Source: Corylus avellana
Taxonomy: Eukaryota > Streptophyta > Magnoliopsida > Fagales > Betulaceae
DNA: 64,000 bases
Direction of reading: 5' to 3'
Assembly (NCBI RefSeq): GCF_901000735.1
Contig: NC_081542.1
Location: 39,723,321 to 39,787,320, forward strand
The notes beneath the pieces are model-generated. The model was not told the DNA's origin. It did not search any database and was given only the letters and a program-made list of their open reading frames with translations. Below are positions 11,282-22,060 of this stretch, piece after piece. Each line of letters starts with the position of its first letter. Positions within the stretch are counted from its first letter, which is position 1. A program made the translations under genes and the position numbers.

Positions 11282-11765
11282 TGTTGAAGCACGATTTTTC
11301 CGTACAACAGTCTCCGGATGATGTGATCTTCGTCCTTTGTGGTGTCTTCAATCTTCAACTCCTATAAAATAATAAGAGCGTCAAAGGGTCTCCGGGCTGG
11401 GTGCCGCAGAGGCTCTCCGATGCTTAAATCAGTGATGTGTTTCATAATAAGAGTTTAAGTAAGAAAGAGATTCAGAGATTAAAGATGTTGAAAAACCAGT
11501 CCCTGAAAATAGTGTGGAGGTCTCCTTTTATAGGGGTTTAGAAGTAGCTGATGTTTATCTCTTTTTTTTGCCGAGGATCCATGATGTATTATATGGGCAA
11601 AGTGATTCATGGTGGTAGTGACACATGTTACTCGGTTTAGCACAGTTGGTTAATTTGTTGAATGAAACCACGTGTCTATGTTGTGGTTTAAATAAATGTT
11701 GACTTGTTGACATATTAGTGATAAGAGTATTACCGAGTGTCTGTTTGGGAAAATATGACCCAACA
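11282..11765 (-). repeat. 3' LTR (484 bp) of the cotransporter-carrying retroelement
   Basis: On the minus strand it starts TGTTGGGTCATATTTTCCC and ends ATCGTGCTTCAACA, with TGTTG/CAACA inverted ends. A TATA-like cccctataaaag lies at about 11526-11537 on the minus strand, as expected of an LTR promoter. The five bases outside are GAATC (11277-11281); the partner duplication is lost. Confidence 0.75.
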
Positions 11766-12008
11766 GTTACCCCTTGATTCCCATAGTTTATAAGTTAGTT
11801 ATAATAATGGGAATCTTTATGAAATGTGGGGTAATGCTTGACTCTGGGAAAATTTGATTTTGATGACATTTTTCCGAGAATGCATGGTTGCGAGAATATT
11901 CGGTTTGAATGTAATAGCTTGAATGTTTGCCTTGGGAAGGCGCTTGGCGTGAAGGCTTGATACTTGATGAATGTTGTAGTTTCAAGGATGTTTATGAACT
12001 TCATCATC

Positions 12009-12400
12009 GGGAAAGCGCCTTAGTGATGTTTCACCGAAATACATTCGGGAACTTCTCCGGCTATATTTCTCCGAAGTAGAACCTTTGAGTAAAGGTTAAA
12101 TTGGAAAATGCTTATGTACTTCTTCATTGGGAAAGCGCCTTAGCGATATTTAACCGAGTAAAACTCGGTAAATTCTCTGGCTATATTTCACCGAAGTGGA
12201 ACCTTTGAGTAAAGGTTAAGTTTGAAAAGCGCTTTGTTCAGCTATATTTCCGAACTCTTCCTCGAGAAAGCGCCTTAGTGATATTTCACCAAACTAGGTT
12301 TGAGAAACTCTCTAGCTATATTTCGCCGAAGGGTTGGAAAGTGTTATAAATAACTACTTTTCCAAAAATGACTCTAGGAAAAGCGCTTAGTTTAGTTATA
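12009..12400. repeat. Degenerate tandem repeats, about 120-bp period
   Basis: The units share gaaagcgccttagtgat, ggctatattt and cgaagtagaacctttgagtaaagg. Unit starts are near 12009, 12129, 12264 and 12376, with the later units diverged. They lie in the internal 3' region of the retroelement. Confidence 0.8.
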
Positions 12401-12707
12401 TTTCCGAGTGTAGAATAGAGAGTTTTGTTGGTTGTTTGAGGTGTTCAGTAGTTTATAGCCTTGAGAGTGCTTTCATTTTGGACTCCTTGGGGTGTTATGC
12501 TCCAATGCCTTTCTTCAAATCAAATACCCCTCATTCTTGGAGATGTGATGAGGCTTGGTGAAGCTAGGCGATGGTAAGGCGTAGTGGAGTTTCAGCCATA
12601 GTAAGGCAGAATGAAGCTCAGATTTTTTTTTTTTTTTTCGATCCTCAGATGCTCGGCACACTCAGATGCTCGGCACGCTCGGATGCTCGGATGCTAGGCA
12701 TGCTTAG

Positions 12708-13434
12708 ATTTTCTTCATGCAGTTTGCAAAGTCAGCAAATTTTGGATGACAAGGTACATTTTCTGGCAATTTACCTCATGGCCTGCATAATACCAGGGGA
12801 TTGTATACCAATTCTCTGGGTATATTTGGCTTGCTCCTAGTGATCGAAGACTGCAGAGAGCTAGTTTGGAAATATGCACTCTTGAAATCATCACCCCAGT
12901 CCCTGACCTTTCCTTTAATGCTCACATAATAATATATCAGGCTAGCAAGGGCTAGAGAAACTATAGTGAATGACCATGAGATTAAGAACATTATCACTAT
13001 ACTTTGTGATGCTTCAAGAAGAGAGAAGCTCCAATGGTGAAATTTCCACCGAGGACGCCAGTTGGGAGCATCTAGAAGATCCAGGAGGAAGCAAGATAAG
13101 TTCACACCAGCATAACATCTGCAACCCTGAAGTAGTTAAGAATAGGCAGGATGTCACAATTAGCTATTGCTGCAAGAAGGCGTGGGGCACCTTTCAGGCT
13201 CTGAAGTGCAGCCCTTAATGTCGAAAAAATGATTCCAAAATGTCGAAAAAATGATTCCAATATAGATGATGGCTAGTAAAGGCCAAGCAACTGTAGCTAT
13301 AAGTAGTCTGTCGGCCAATAGCTTCTTTCTGGTTGCAAGGGCTCCAAATAACAACACAGAAACTAGATAAATTGCAGTAGTTTGTGAGAGTTGCAGCCGA
13401 ACGCTGAGTTTCTTTCAGTGAAGCTGATTGATTT
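12708..13434 (-). pseudogene. Cation-chloride cotransporter (CCC) fragment, intronless and internally deleted
   Basis: Minus-strand translation in several frames gives stretches typical of plant CCC, the Na/K/Cl cotransporter family. These include SLKETQRS, LLFGALATRKKLL, GAPRLLAAIAN, ILPILNYF, NLSCFLLDLLDAP, RPRWKFHHWS, VIMFLISWSF, GDWGDDFKSAYF, KLPENVPCHP and FADFANCMKK. Together these cover late transmembrane helices and the start of the cytosolic C-terminal domain. Stretches run on without introns. Two segments are missing, near 13395 and near 13110, and frameshifts and stops occur (one just after LCRP near 12776). The family acts in membrane ion transport; this copy cannot. An intronless, exon-skipped cDNA copy carried by the retroelement is the likeliest origin. 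Confidence 0.85.
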
Positions 13435-13437
13435 GTT

Positions 13438-14808
13438 GTGCGGCTTGACGTTTTCTCAAATCATTTGACTGGAGGCATCCCACCTTCTCTGGGAAATGTT
13501 TCTTCACTCCAGCACCTTGACTTTTCGTTCAATTATTTCGTGGGAAATATTCCAGATGAAATAGCTCATTTGCAAAGGTTGGTTTACTTCGGAGTTGTGG
13601 ACAATGATATGTTTGGTACGTTCCCTTATTCCTTTTACAATATATCATCAACTCTGAAGCGCATTGAAGTTGCAGGTAACCGACTTAATGGCACTCTTCC
13701 AGCCAACATAGGCCTCACTCTCTCTAATCTCCTATCCTTGAACATTGCCGGTAACGAATTCTCTGGTCTGATCCCAGTTTCACTATTCAATGCTTCCCAG
13801 CTTGAATTTATTGATCTCTCCTTTAACAATATCGTGGGACAAGTTCCAACTGATCTAGGCAACCTGCTAAATCTCTCTGTTTTAGGTGTTGGTGGAAATA
13901 ATCTTGGAAGTAATTCGGTCAAGGACTTGGATTTTTTAACATCTTTGGAAAACTGCACCAAACTTAAAAGGCTAGGTTTTTTTGATAACAATTTCGGAGG
14001 TAGTTTACCTGATTCTATAGGAAATTTGTCGAAGCAAGTTAGGGCTTTACATATTGATGGCAATCAAATATCTGGAATTATTCCTGCAGCATTAGAGAAT
14101 CTCATCAACTTAAGTCTTCTTAACATGCATGAAAACTTGTTCACAGGACCCATTCCCACTAATTTTGGGAAGTTTCAAAAGCTCCAAGGATTGGGTTTGA
14201 ATGGAAACAGATTGTCAGGACACATACCATCCTCTCTAGGCAACCTCACTCAATTGGTCAAACTTTCCTTATATCAAAACAAATTGGAAGGCAGCATTCC
14301 ATCAAGTTTTGAAAACTGCAAAAGTTTGCAGATCTTATATATTTCACAAAATAACCTTAGTGGAGGCATACCCAAAACGAGTCTTTCTTCCCAATTACTA
14401 GGACTCGACTTGTCACAAAACTCACTAACGGGCATCCTACCTATGGAAGTAGGCAATTTGAAAAATATTTTGTATTTGGACGTCTCCGAAAACAATTTGT
14501 TTGGTGAGATTCCAACAACCATCGGAGATTGCTCGAGTTTGCAGAACCTTTACTTGCAGGGTAATTCATTTGAAGGAAACTTGCCTCCATCTATGGTTTC
14601 CTTGAAAGACCTTCACCATGCAGATCTTTCACGAAACAATTTTTCGAGAATAATTTCTAAAGATCTACAGAAAATTTCTGTTTTACTGTATTTGAATCTT
14701 TCATTTAACAATTTGGTGGGTGAGGTACCAACGGAGGGAGTCTTCCGAAATGCAAGTGCGATATCAGTGATAAAAAATAAAGACTTTGTGGAGGTATCCC
14801 AGAACTAA
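13438..14808 (+). CDS. LRR ectodomain segment of receptor copy B (open frame)
   Basis: A 456-residue open frame consists of about 18 plant-type LRRs (LxxLxLxxNxLxGxIPxxLGNLxxL). It has the longer linker typical of this subfamily around DLDFLTSLENCTKL. The last repeats lead to ASAISVIKNK, where a one-base deletion diverts the frame to a stop at 14806-14808. This part would face the apoplast and bind ligand. There is no start codon with a signal peptide; the frame is open from the junction with the retroelement. Confidence 0.8.
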   Translation: MRLDVFSNHLTGGIPPSLGNVSSLQHLDFSFNYFVGNIPDEIAHLQRLVYFGVVDNDMFGTFPYSFYNISSTLKRIEVAGNRLNGTLPANIGLTLSNLLSLNIAGNEFSGLIPVSLFNASQLEFIDLSFNNIVGQVPTDLGNLLNLSVLGVGGNNLGSNSVKDLDFLTSLENCTKLKRLGFFDNNFGGSLPDSIGNLSKQVRALHIDGNQISGIIPAALENLINLSLLNMHENLFTGPIPTNFGKFQKLQGLGLNGNRLSGHIPSSLGNLTQLVKLSLYQNKLEGSIPSSFENCKSLQILYISQNNLSGGIPKTSLSSQLLGLDLSQNSLTGILPMEVGNLKNILYLDVSENNLFGEIPTTIGDCSSLQNLYLQGNSFEGNLPPSMVSLKDLHHADLSRNNFSRIISKDLQKISVLLYLNLSFNNLVGEVPTEGVFRNASAISVIKNKDFVEVSQN

Positions 14809-15588
14809 AACTACAAGCATGCGATGTCAAAGTTATGAAGCAAGGAAAATCCCATGTATTCAAATTAACTGCCATAATTGTTGGTGGGGTTTTATGTTTT
14901 ATTCTATTTTCATCACTTGTTATCCTTTATAGGAGGAGAAAATCAAAAAAAGAATCATCTTCTACACTCCCCAAAACCAACTTTCTTTCAAATGCTTCAT
15001 ACAAGGAGCTCTATCAAACTACCGACGGATTTTCTCCTAGCAATTTAATTGGATGTGGTAGTTTTGGCTCCGTATATAAAGGAATTCTTGCTCAAGAAAA
15101 AAGGATGGTTGCTGTGAAAATATTGAACCTTCAACAGAAAGGAGCTTTCAAGAGCTTCATGGCAGAATGCAATGTGTTAAGAAATATACGGCATCGGAAT
15201 CTCGTGAAGATCTTAACTTGTTGCTCAAGCATGGACTATAACGGCAATGAATTCAAAGCACTAGTTTACGAATTCATGACAAATGGAAACTTAGATAAGT
15301 GGCTGCACCATGATAGAGACAATGAAAGTCCACCAAGATATTTGAACCTCCTTCAAAGACTAAATATTGTGATTGATGTAGCTTTTGCACTACAGTATCT
15401 TCATGATCATTGTGAAACGCCAATCATTCATTGTGATTTGAAGCCAAGCAATGTTCTTCTTGATGACGACATGATTGCTAAAGTAAGTGATTTTGGTTTG
15501 GCAAGGATCCTCTCTACAACAAATGATGCTTCCCAAAATCAAACTAGCACAGTTGGAATAAAGGGTACTATTGGCTTTGCTGCTCCAG
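14809..15588 (+). CDS. Transmembrane and N-terminal kinase segment of receptor copy B, exon 1
   Basis: In the frame containing MKQGKSHVFKL (14835), a hydrophobic membrane span (about 14865-14930) is followed by a basic stop-transfer RRRKSKKE. The kinase lobe has [27 protein letters not shown] and SDFGLAR, ending at GFAAP. The donor is G|GTACAT after 15588, phase 1. Near-identical segments occur in copies A and D. Confidence 0.85.
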
Positions 15589-16611
15589 GTACATGACTAC
15601 TTCTATCTTAAATCCTTTAAATCATGATTTTGCTCAAGTTGAAAAGTATTACGTACTAAGAGTCTTTTTACTTGCTATGCTCTACACATTCATTTTAGTC
15701 TTGTTGATATTATTTCCTTAAGGCTCTCCATACTTATTCTCATAGCATGTCGATCCATTAGATATATCAAATTAATAAGTTGGCTAACAAGAAGGAGAAC
15801 ATGTAAACCCTACTGTAAAAATGGTGAGAACAACGATTTTCAAAATAAAACTGGTCGTTTGTATACATTGCTCAAAAATATTGGTCGCATATGATATTTA
15901 GGCTTTGATTGAGATTAATAGGGCGTGCACGTATAAAAAAAAAAAAACAAAAGAAAAAGAAAAAAAAAAGAAAAGACATGGCATATCTGCGCTAAACCAG
16001 AAAATATGTGGATCATTTTAGTTGAAATATGGATAAATTATGGGTACAAGGTACAAACTTAAAACTTTAATATTATTTTAAATGACTACTTGTCTCAAAA
16101 AGTTAAATTGATAAAAAAAAATTGTGAACTTAAGTGTTTAAATTAATATTTTAACATACACTTTAATTTTTCAAATTAACAAATAAGTGAAAACGAAGGA
16201 AAGACAGTGATTAGTTGACGTGATTTTAATCCTGACCTATTTTATTATCCCATATCCCAAAAAGTTTCACTAGTTCTAGTTGTAATGTGGCATCCCATAT
16301 TGCTTGTGTGTGAGAAAGTGGATGTGCTTATATATATATAGAGTATGCTCTTTCTAAATGGTATGAGGCCTTTTGGTGGCAAACCCATTAATAATAGAAC
16401 CGTGCGGATTTGGCTCAATGCTAACAATATCATACCACTTAGAGCAGGGGTGTTACATGTAAAATATAAACTATTGTCACATTATCTTCCAAGACTAAAT
16501 AAAATATGTAACATCTTAAGTATAAAATCCCAACTCTTTTAAACTATGTATTAAACCGATATTTGAAATCATTACCATGTTAACTTTGCGTGCGAAATAT
16601 ATGACTTGTAG
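15589..16611 (+). other. Intron of receptor copy B (1023 bp)
   Basis: It begins GTACATGAC and ends CTTGTAG. Joining 15588 to 16612 restores the APEYG kinase motif in frame. The same intron position is seen in copies C (ends 35059) and D (42958-43748). The body is AT-rich with no extra gene. Confidence 0.88.
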
Positions 16612-17066
16612 AGTACGGAATGGGTGGTGAGGCATCAGCACAAGGAGATGTCTATAGCTATGGGATTTTTGTGTTGGAGATGTTCACGGGAAAGAGACCC
16701 ACTGACAAATTGTTTAAAGATGGTTTCAACCTTCATAATTTTGTTAACATGGCATTGCCAGAAAAGCTTGGGCAAATTGTGGACCCAAATCTTTTCAAAA
16801 GAGAAGTAAATGAATTAGTAGTGGCAACAGAAGAAGATGGCTACAACAACAATGATCACAATGATATTGAGGCAATAGAAGAAAGTGTTCATATTGAGAA
16901 CCTAAGCCAGATAACTTCTAATGTGCAGAAGTGTCTACTTTCAATTTTTCAAATCAGCCTTGCTTGTTCATTAGAATCGCCAAAAGAAAGAATGAACATG
17001 GGAGATGTCACAAGGGAACTACATCGGATCAAAAATGCTTTTTTAGAGGTTGCAAGCCATGGATAA
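16612..17066 (+). CDS. C-terminal kinase exon of receptor copy B
   Basis: It starts with AG TAC GGA (the EYG of APEYG) and encodes MGGEASAQGDVYSYGIFVLEMFTGKRPTD, kinase subdomains IX-XI and the tail HRIKNAFLEVASHG. The stop TAA is at 17064-17066. It is fully open. Exon length and ending match the paralogous exons at 35060 and 43749. Confidence 0.9.
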
Positions 17067-18384
17067 AGACCAAGTAAGGTAAGGTAAGGTACTAAATTTT
17101 TGATTTAGAAGTTCAGGCAATGATAGACAATCCGTAGAGTGACTAAAGTTTTGGCCATAAATTTCAAACCTTAAAGTTTCCAAATAATTCTTTCAAGCCA
17201 CAAGCACAAGATCGAGCTTAATAGGTAGATGACCTGCCAGCACAAGCAGACTTTACGATAATCTTATTAATTAGGATCAAAACATTCACCTAAGGGTTTC
17301 CACCTTATTATTAAGTGCACGGGTAATCTTATAAATGAATTCGATTTTTTTTTTTTTTATCCCTTCTAAAGTTGCTCAGAGCAAAAGTTGTTTTTGTTTC
17401 TTGTATCTTAGAATTTTCTAGATTTTCCAACATTGCAAATATACTCAAGTTCTACTTTTGTAGGAAAATGGAGCTAGCTTTGCAAAGAAATGATCAGATT
17501 GTAGAAAAGTCTCCTTTGTAATGACCCCATGGAGCATTGGCTTGGCTGTTTGTGCGAGTATTTATTTTGTTGGAATAAATCAAACCCACTTTTGATGATC
17601 TACATGTTTAAGACAATATATTGTCTTACAAACATTTGTATTTAAGCATATGGTAATGCACCAAAATATATGATCAGAATAATGTCGTGAGCTATTATTT
17701 TCTGAGTCCGGCCAATTCTTCTTACTCTTTCTTTGTGCAACCTAAAAAATGTGGCATGTGTTAAAACCATGTGTTAAAAAATGCCATGAATTTCTCAAGC
17801 TTTTCCTCTTGTCCCACGTGTTGGTCAAAAGTTGCAAAAGTTTTTTTGTCTTCTTTCATCCACTTTCTTTAAGTTATTCATTCCAAGCTTCAACTTGTCC
17901 AGTTTTGCAACCCGACTTTATTGAATATACATTTTCAATCTTTCATCGATGAAGCCTTGAAAAAAATTAATAATTGCATATTTAAGGATGACTTTGACAA
18001 ACAGCGTTGAAGTCCCGACCGGCAATAAAAATGTGAACAGAAGCTACAAAAGTCCAATAAGTAGACTCGAGCTTTTTCTCATTCAAAAATTGCAGCTGCC
18101 TCATTTCAATAATTATCATCCAAATTTTCATATTTGTAAGTTGTTGAAAACATGGTTTAGAGAAAATTTCAAAAGAAAAATCTAAGATATGATGTTGCAT
18201 CTTCAAAACTAGAACCTGACCAACAATTTCCTTATCTACAATTTCAACTACATTCCATGGACATGAGAGGGATTGAAAACATGGCTTGCTTTGGGCAGAT
18301 GAGGGCCCTGGGGTGGGGGCTTAAAATTTGCTCGGCCCCCTTCAAAGTTTCCCTCCCCCACCATCAAGATTGATTTAGCTATCA
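17067..18384 (+). other. Receptor 3' flank and spacer, no gene
   Basis: Bases 17080-17700 are close to 44205-44830 and 35520-36080, so this is shared receptor downstream sequence. The rest up to 18384 shows only short chance frames and a G/C-rich ggtgggggct patch near 18310. Confidence 0.65.
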
Positions 18385-18393
18385 TAGATAAAT

Positions 18394-18820
18394 GAGAAAA
18401 TTACAGTTTATCTCTAAAGTTGACAATATTTTTTAATTTGAACACTAAAATTTTAATTTTTGCAATCCACCTCTTAAAGTTTTAAATTTTTGCAATTTGA
18501 CCAATTATATCAAAAACTTTCCATATTGCCCATAATTTTTTATTTTTTATTTTTTTCTAAAAAATTAAAAAAAAAAAAAAAAAGATTCGGGGTGATCGTA
18601 GCCACCCCTTTGGCCATCTGGCCATTTTTGCACCCCTAAATTTGTTTCTTTTTTTTTTTTTTATAAAAAAATAAAAATTAGGGGCAATATGAAAATTTTG
18701 GGATAATATTGGTCGAATTGGAAAAACTTGAAACTTTGTGGGGGTGGATTGCAAAAATTGAAACTTTGGTATTCGAATTGAAAAACGATGTCAACTTTGG
18801 GAGTAAACTGTAATTTTCCC
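18394..18820. mobile_element. Long-TIR MITE (427 bp), Mutator-like, perfect 9-bp TSD
   Basis: The ends are GAGAAAATTACAGTTTATC and (reverse-complemented) GGGAAAATTACAGTTTACTC. The duplication TAGATAAAT is at 18385-18393 and 18821-18829. The inner part has A- and T-rich tracts and no coding frame. Confidence 0.9.
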
Positions 18821-19240
18821 TAGATAAATAATTATAAACGAAATAAATAAACAATTCAATAAGAATTAATTATCTATTAAAACATATAAATATATCTTAT
18901 CATATAAATTTTACAAATACCAGTCAATTTATTCACTTATCACTTCATATTTGAGAGCTTCTCAATGTTCTCATTCTTGTGGAAGAAAAAAACTTTCCTC
19001 CACAAGTGAATAAAAATTAGAACTAAAAAAAAAAAAAGAATTCTGTCCAGTACGGACAGCTTTAGCTTTCTTCTTAGGGGTATCAAAAATTACCGGAAAA
19101 CCGGGGACCCAGTTCCAGTTCCGGTTTGAAAAATTCAAAAACTGGATACCCCGGTTCCGGTACTCGGCTTTTACTGGGAAACCGGAAACCGGGTTTCCAT
19201 TTTATTTAATAATATTGATATATTTATATATTAATATATA

Positions 19241-19463
19241 GGATAAAGTCCACATACTCCACTCAAACTACCACTCAATTGACAATGTTTATAACAAAAC
19301 GACGTCGTTTTGCAGTTTCCGTCCAAACTGACGGTTTTGACTAACGGAGTGGCCAAAATGCAATAATTTGGTAGTTTGGGGGGCTACTTTATCACTTTTG
19401 AAACATTAGGGGGCTAAATCGAAAACGGCTGGTAGTTTGGGGGGGCTTTTTTATATTTGTCCC
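19241..19463. mobile_element. Long-TIR MITE nested in the hAT element
   Basis: It starts GGATAAAGTCC and ends ATATTTGTCCC; the inner arms share CAAACTACCA-type sequence in opposite orientation. The flanks are AT repeats (TATATATTA nearby on both sides), so the duplication cannot be fixed exactly. Confidence 0.6.
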
Positions 19464-19542
19464 TATATATTATTATGCTAAGTTGAAATTTTTAGACCGT
19501 CAATTTGGAGAGTAGGAAAAATGAAAAACAATGAAATATATT

Positions 19543-19548
<6 letters not shown>

Positions 19549-19579
<31 letters not shown>
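19549..19579. repeat. (AT)n microsatellite
   Basis: Uninterrupted AT dinucleotides inside the hAT element. Confidence 0.9.
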
Positions 19580-19582
<3 letters not shown>

Positions 19583-20425
19583 GTGGTTTATATTTATTGT
19601 TGTAATATTTATATATATATTGTTACTTTAGTATATAATATTAACATCTAAATAAGATTTGATGAAAGTCTGATGTTGGGTTTATTGGGTTGATTGCAGT
19701 AGTTCATTTTTTGATGTTGGGGTCTTAAGAATCTGGAAATTTGGTCAATTGGATCACTTATTTGATGCCTTTCTTTGCATAAAGTTTGGTTCTTACAATT
19801 TCTTAGGCTCACAATGAAATGCACTGTTTGAATAAATATAAAGTATTTATTGTTGGTAGTTTATATTTATTGTTATAATAATTATTTGGAACAATCACAA
19901 CAAAGCTCATTTAATTTAGACAAAAAGACTAATTTTTTTTTTTTTTTTTTTAAAAAAAAGAGCCAACTTATGAAAACAAATGAACTTATTTTAGGTATTG
20001 TGCCTAAAATATAGCCAAAAAAAAAAAAAATTCTTAGAAAATCGATTACCAGACAGGAAAAAATGGGAACTGACCAAATTGAAAACCGGGGTACTCAAAT
20101 TTCAGTTTTCAATTTTAGCCAAAAATCAAAAAACTGGACCGAATTGACACCCTATTTCTTCCCTTCTCATTCAGCTTTTCACCAACGATCATTCAACGCA
20201 ACGCTCCTCACCCAAAGGCCCGAGGTGAGGCTCTGGAGGGCCAGGCCGAGAAGTCCATTTGATTAATTCATTGTTTCTCGGGAAGGAAAAGGAGGATTGG
20301 ATCAACTCCATCGGACGGTCCATTTTACAATGCATATGAAAAGTCTCCTTGCCAAAGACTTTTTAGGGGATATCTTCCGTTCGGTCATGGCATAAATGGC
20401 CTAATTTACACCCACCAACCAGGAG

Positions 20426-21130
20426 ATGACACATCAGCTTGTTTTAACATACAAAATGTATTTACCCACATCAGAATATACCACCCCTCTTAAAATGAAA
20501 CCATGGTTACAAAGTGAAACCCAAAAACCCACCCCCTGCTTTTTGCCCACCGAGGTGCCAACCGGCTGCCCACTGCCCACCGGCCCGCCCAGCATGCCGT
20601 TCCTACCGCCCCTGCCCAGCAGTCTGACCACCGCCCAGCAAGCCGTTCCCACCACCCCCGCCCAGCAGGCCATTCCCCAGACCAGCAAGTCGTTCCCCTG
20701 CACCCACGCCCAGGCCGATCCCACGTCTAGCCGGCTGCCCACTGCCCAGCTGGCTGTCCACCGCCCAGCAGCCCACTGTTGGAAGTCGAAATAGCCTGAA
20801 ATCGCTTGAAATCGGCTTCGAAATCACCTAAAATCGACTTCGAAAATCCAACGCGTGTGGTGAACCGTCGGAGCAGCTGGGCGGCATGGGCTTGGTGGAG
20901 CTGGGCGTGGGCGGAGCTGGGTGGCTGGTCGGTGGAAAGCTGGGCGGTGTGGGCTTGGGCGGCGTGGGCTCTGCGGGAGGTGGCGGCGTCTCTTCCGAGG
21001 AGGGGGCGGCGTGAAACCAAGCTTCTCGGTGAAAGTCTGCTGTTTGGGGTTTTTTTTTTTTTTTATGAGCAGAAGCTATTTGGGTTTTTATCCTGTGAAA
21101 CCAAACTTATTTTGTATGATGAAATAATAT
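20426..21130. repeat. GC-rich foldback-like block with proline/alanine-rich open frames
   Basis: The left arm (about 20560-20780) is C-rich with repeated GCCCAGC. The right arm (about 20870-21015) is G-rich with repeated GCTGGGC, so the arms are loosely inverted. The centre (20780-20870) has gaaatcg-type short inverted repeats. The left arm reads as a 122-residue frame with motifs such as PAQQAVP. I regard this as compositional, not a gene: no start context, no domain, and the opposite strand is also open. The surroundings are AT-rich, so the block stands out. Confidence 0.55.
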
Positions 21131-21309
21131 GAAGTGGCAGCATTTGTGTGGAAGGCAAAAAACATGAGTTTTCTGCCTTGACCATATAGCAGCAGCACTC
21201 GACTTTTTATAGTCGTGCTACTGAAGTCTTTTCAGTGTTGTGCCAAAAGACTTTTAACAACCTCTTTAATTACGCCCACTTGTCACGCGTTCCTTGAACA
21301 AGTCTTTTC

Positions 21310-22060
21310 AGTGATGACAAGTGAAAGATATATTTTGTAAAATGTATGGAAAATAAGTATTCTTTGAGTCTCTGCTGTAAATTCAAAAAGTCATAATCTG
21401 CAAAAATCAAACTACAGGTCCCCAACTCTGCATTAGAAACTAATTAGCAAAAAGAGGAATAATAAGACAAAAAAGAGGCTAATTAGCTAGTCCAAAGTAT
21501 CTTTTATAAGCTCAGCAACCATTTTCAAGGAATAATTTTCCATAGATTAGAGAAAGAAACAATGAAGATAAGCAATAGAAGAAAACCGGCCACATATACA
21601 TACATCTTTTATTAATTTAGCGATCATTTTCGATTAATATTTTTTTATAGAGAAACAAACAATAAAAATAGGCACTAAAAGGATAATTAAATAGATAATA
21701 AGCATAGGGCTGGCTAGATTGCGACGGTGTAAATACATAAGACGTACATAACTTGTTCTCTTGTTCTCCTCTTGTAAGACTTTTTCATCCGAAAACAGCA
21801 AGACATTAATTGAAGACCAAAAGACTTTTAATTTGGTCCACTTCTCACGCGTTCAAGATACTACATTATTACGTATTAGCGTGTCAAGGACTCAAGAACC
21901 TGTGCTTTGAAAATTCTAAGTTCATACACCCCAAATGAGTCCTACAAAGAACACACATAATACCATGTATCTTCTTCGAATCTCTGCTGCAAATCCATAA
22001 AGCCATATTCTTCAAAAATAAACTGAATACTTAATTACCCCACCTTATGAGGATTCTTAT
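21310..22060 (+). repeat. Orphan receptor upstream/5' leader sequence without a receptor
   Basis: Bases 21310-21420 match the conserved block at 8335-8440 and 45225-45310 (ttttgtaaaatgtg ... tctttgagtctctgctgtaaat). Bases 21780-22030 match receptor 5' leaders (gtcaaggactcaagaacctgtg ... cacacataatacc). No signal peptide follows. Confidence 0.65.

Larger units (their letters stand above)
11282..13434 (-). mobile_element. LTR retroelement, 5' part missing, carrying a cation-chloride cotransporter fragment
   Basis: On the minus strand the visible order is cotransporter fragment (13434 to 12708), short GATGCTCGGCAC repeats (about 12645-12700), 120-bp-class repeats (12400 to 12009), a polypurine tract next to 11766 (gggaatcaaggggtaac) and a 3' LTR (11765 to 11282). 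No gag or pol is visible, so it is either non-autonomous or has lost them. The high-coordinate end joins directly to LRR codons of receptor B near 13434. That loss removed the 5' LTR and also the N-terminus of receptor B. The grouping of the cotransporter fragment with the element is inference from adjacency and shared orientation. Confidence 0.65.
13436..17066 (+). pseudogene. LRR receptor-like kinase copy B, no N-terminus, one frameshift
   Basis: Two exons, 13436-15588 and 16612-17066, with a phase-1 intron. The gene begins inside an LRR (RLDVFSNHLTGGIP); signal peptide, cap and first LRRs were lost where the retroelement joins at 13434. Everything after that is intact except a one-base loss near 14777 at the LRR C-cap (stop at 14806-14808). 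The kinase has all core motifs, with HCD marking the non-RD immune-receptor class (LRR-XII, At3g47570-like). Such receptors sit in the plasma membrane, bind microbial ligands by the LRRs and signal through the kinase. Lacking a start and signal peptide, this copy is very probably a pseudogene, though the frameshift alone could be an assembly error. Confidence 0.88.
19075..20154. mobile_element. Non-autonomous hAT-like element (about 1080 bp) with nested MITE
   Basis: The left end is TAGGGGTATCAAAAATTACC; the right end reverse-complements to TAGGGTGTCAATTCGG. Flanking octamers are TTTCTTCT (19067-19074) and TTTCTTCC (20155-20162), one mismatch. GGTTCCGG/ACCGG-rich subterminal sequence is present at both ends. 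No transposase is seen. Confidence 0.78.

Noticed and set aside
11042..12007. Minus-strand frames of 65-77 residues
   Set aside because: They fall in receptor flank and in an LTR/internal retroelement region with no protein similarity that I recognise.
20434..20827. Glycine/alanine-rich minus-strand frames opposite the proline-rich frame
   Set aside because: All frames are open because of GC-rich repeat composition; no start context or homology.
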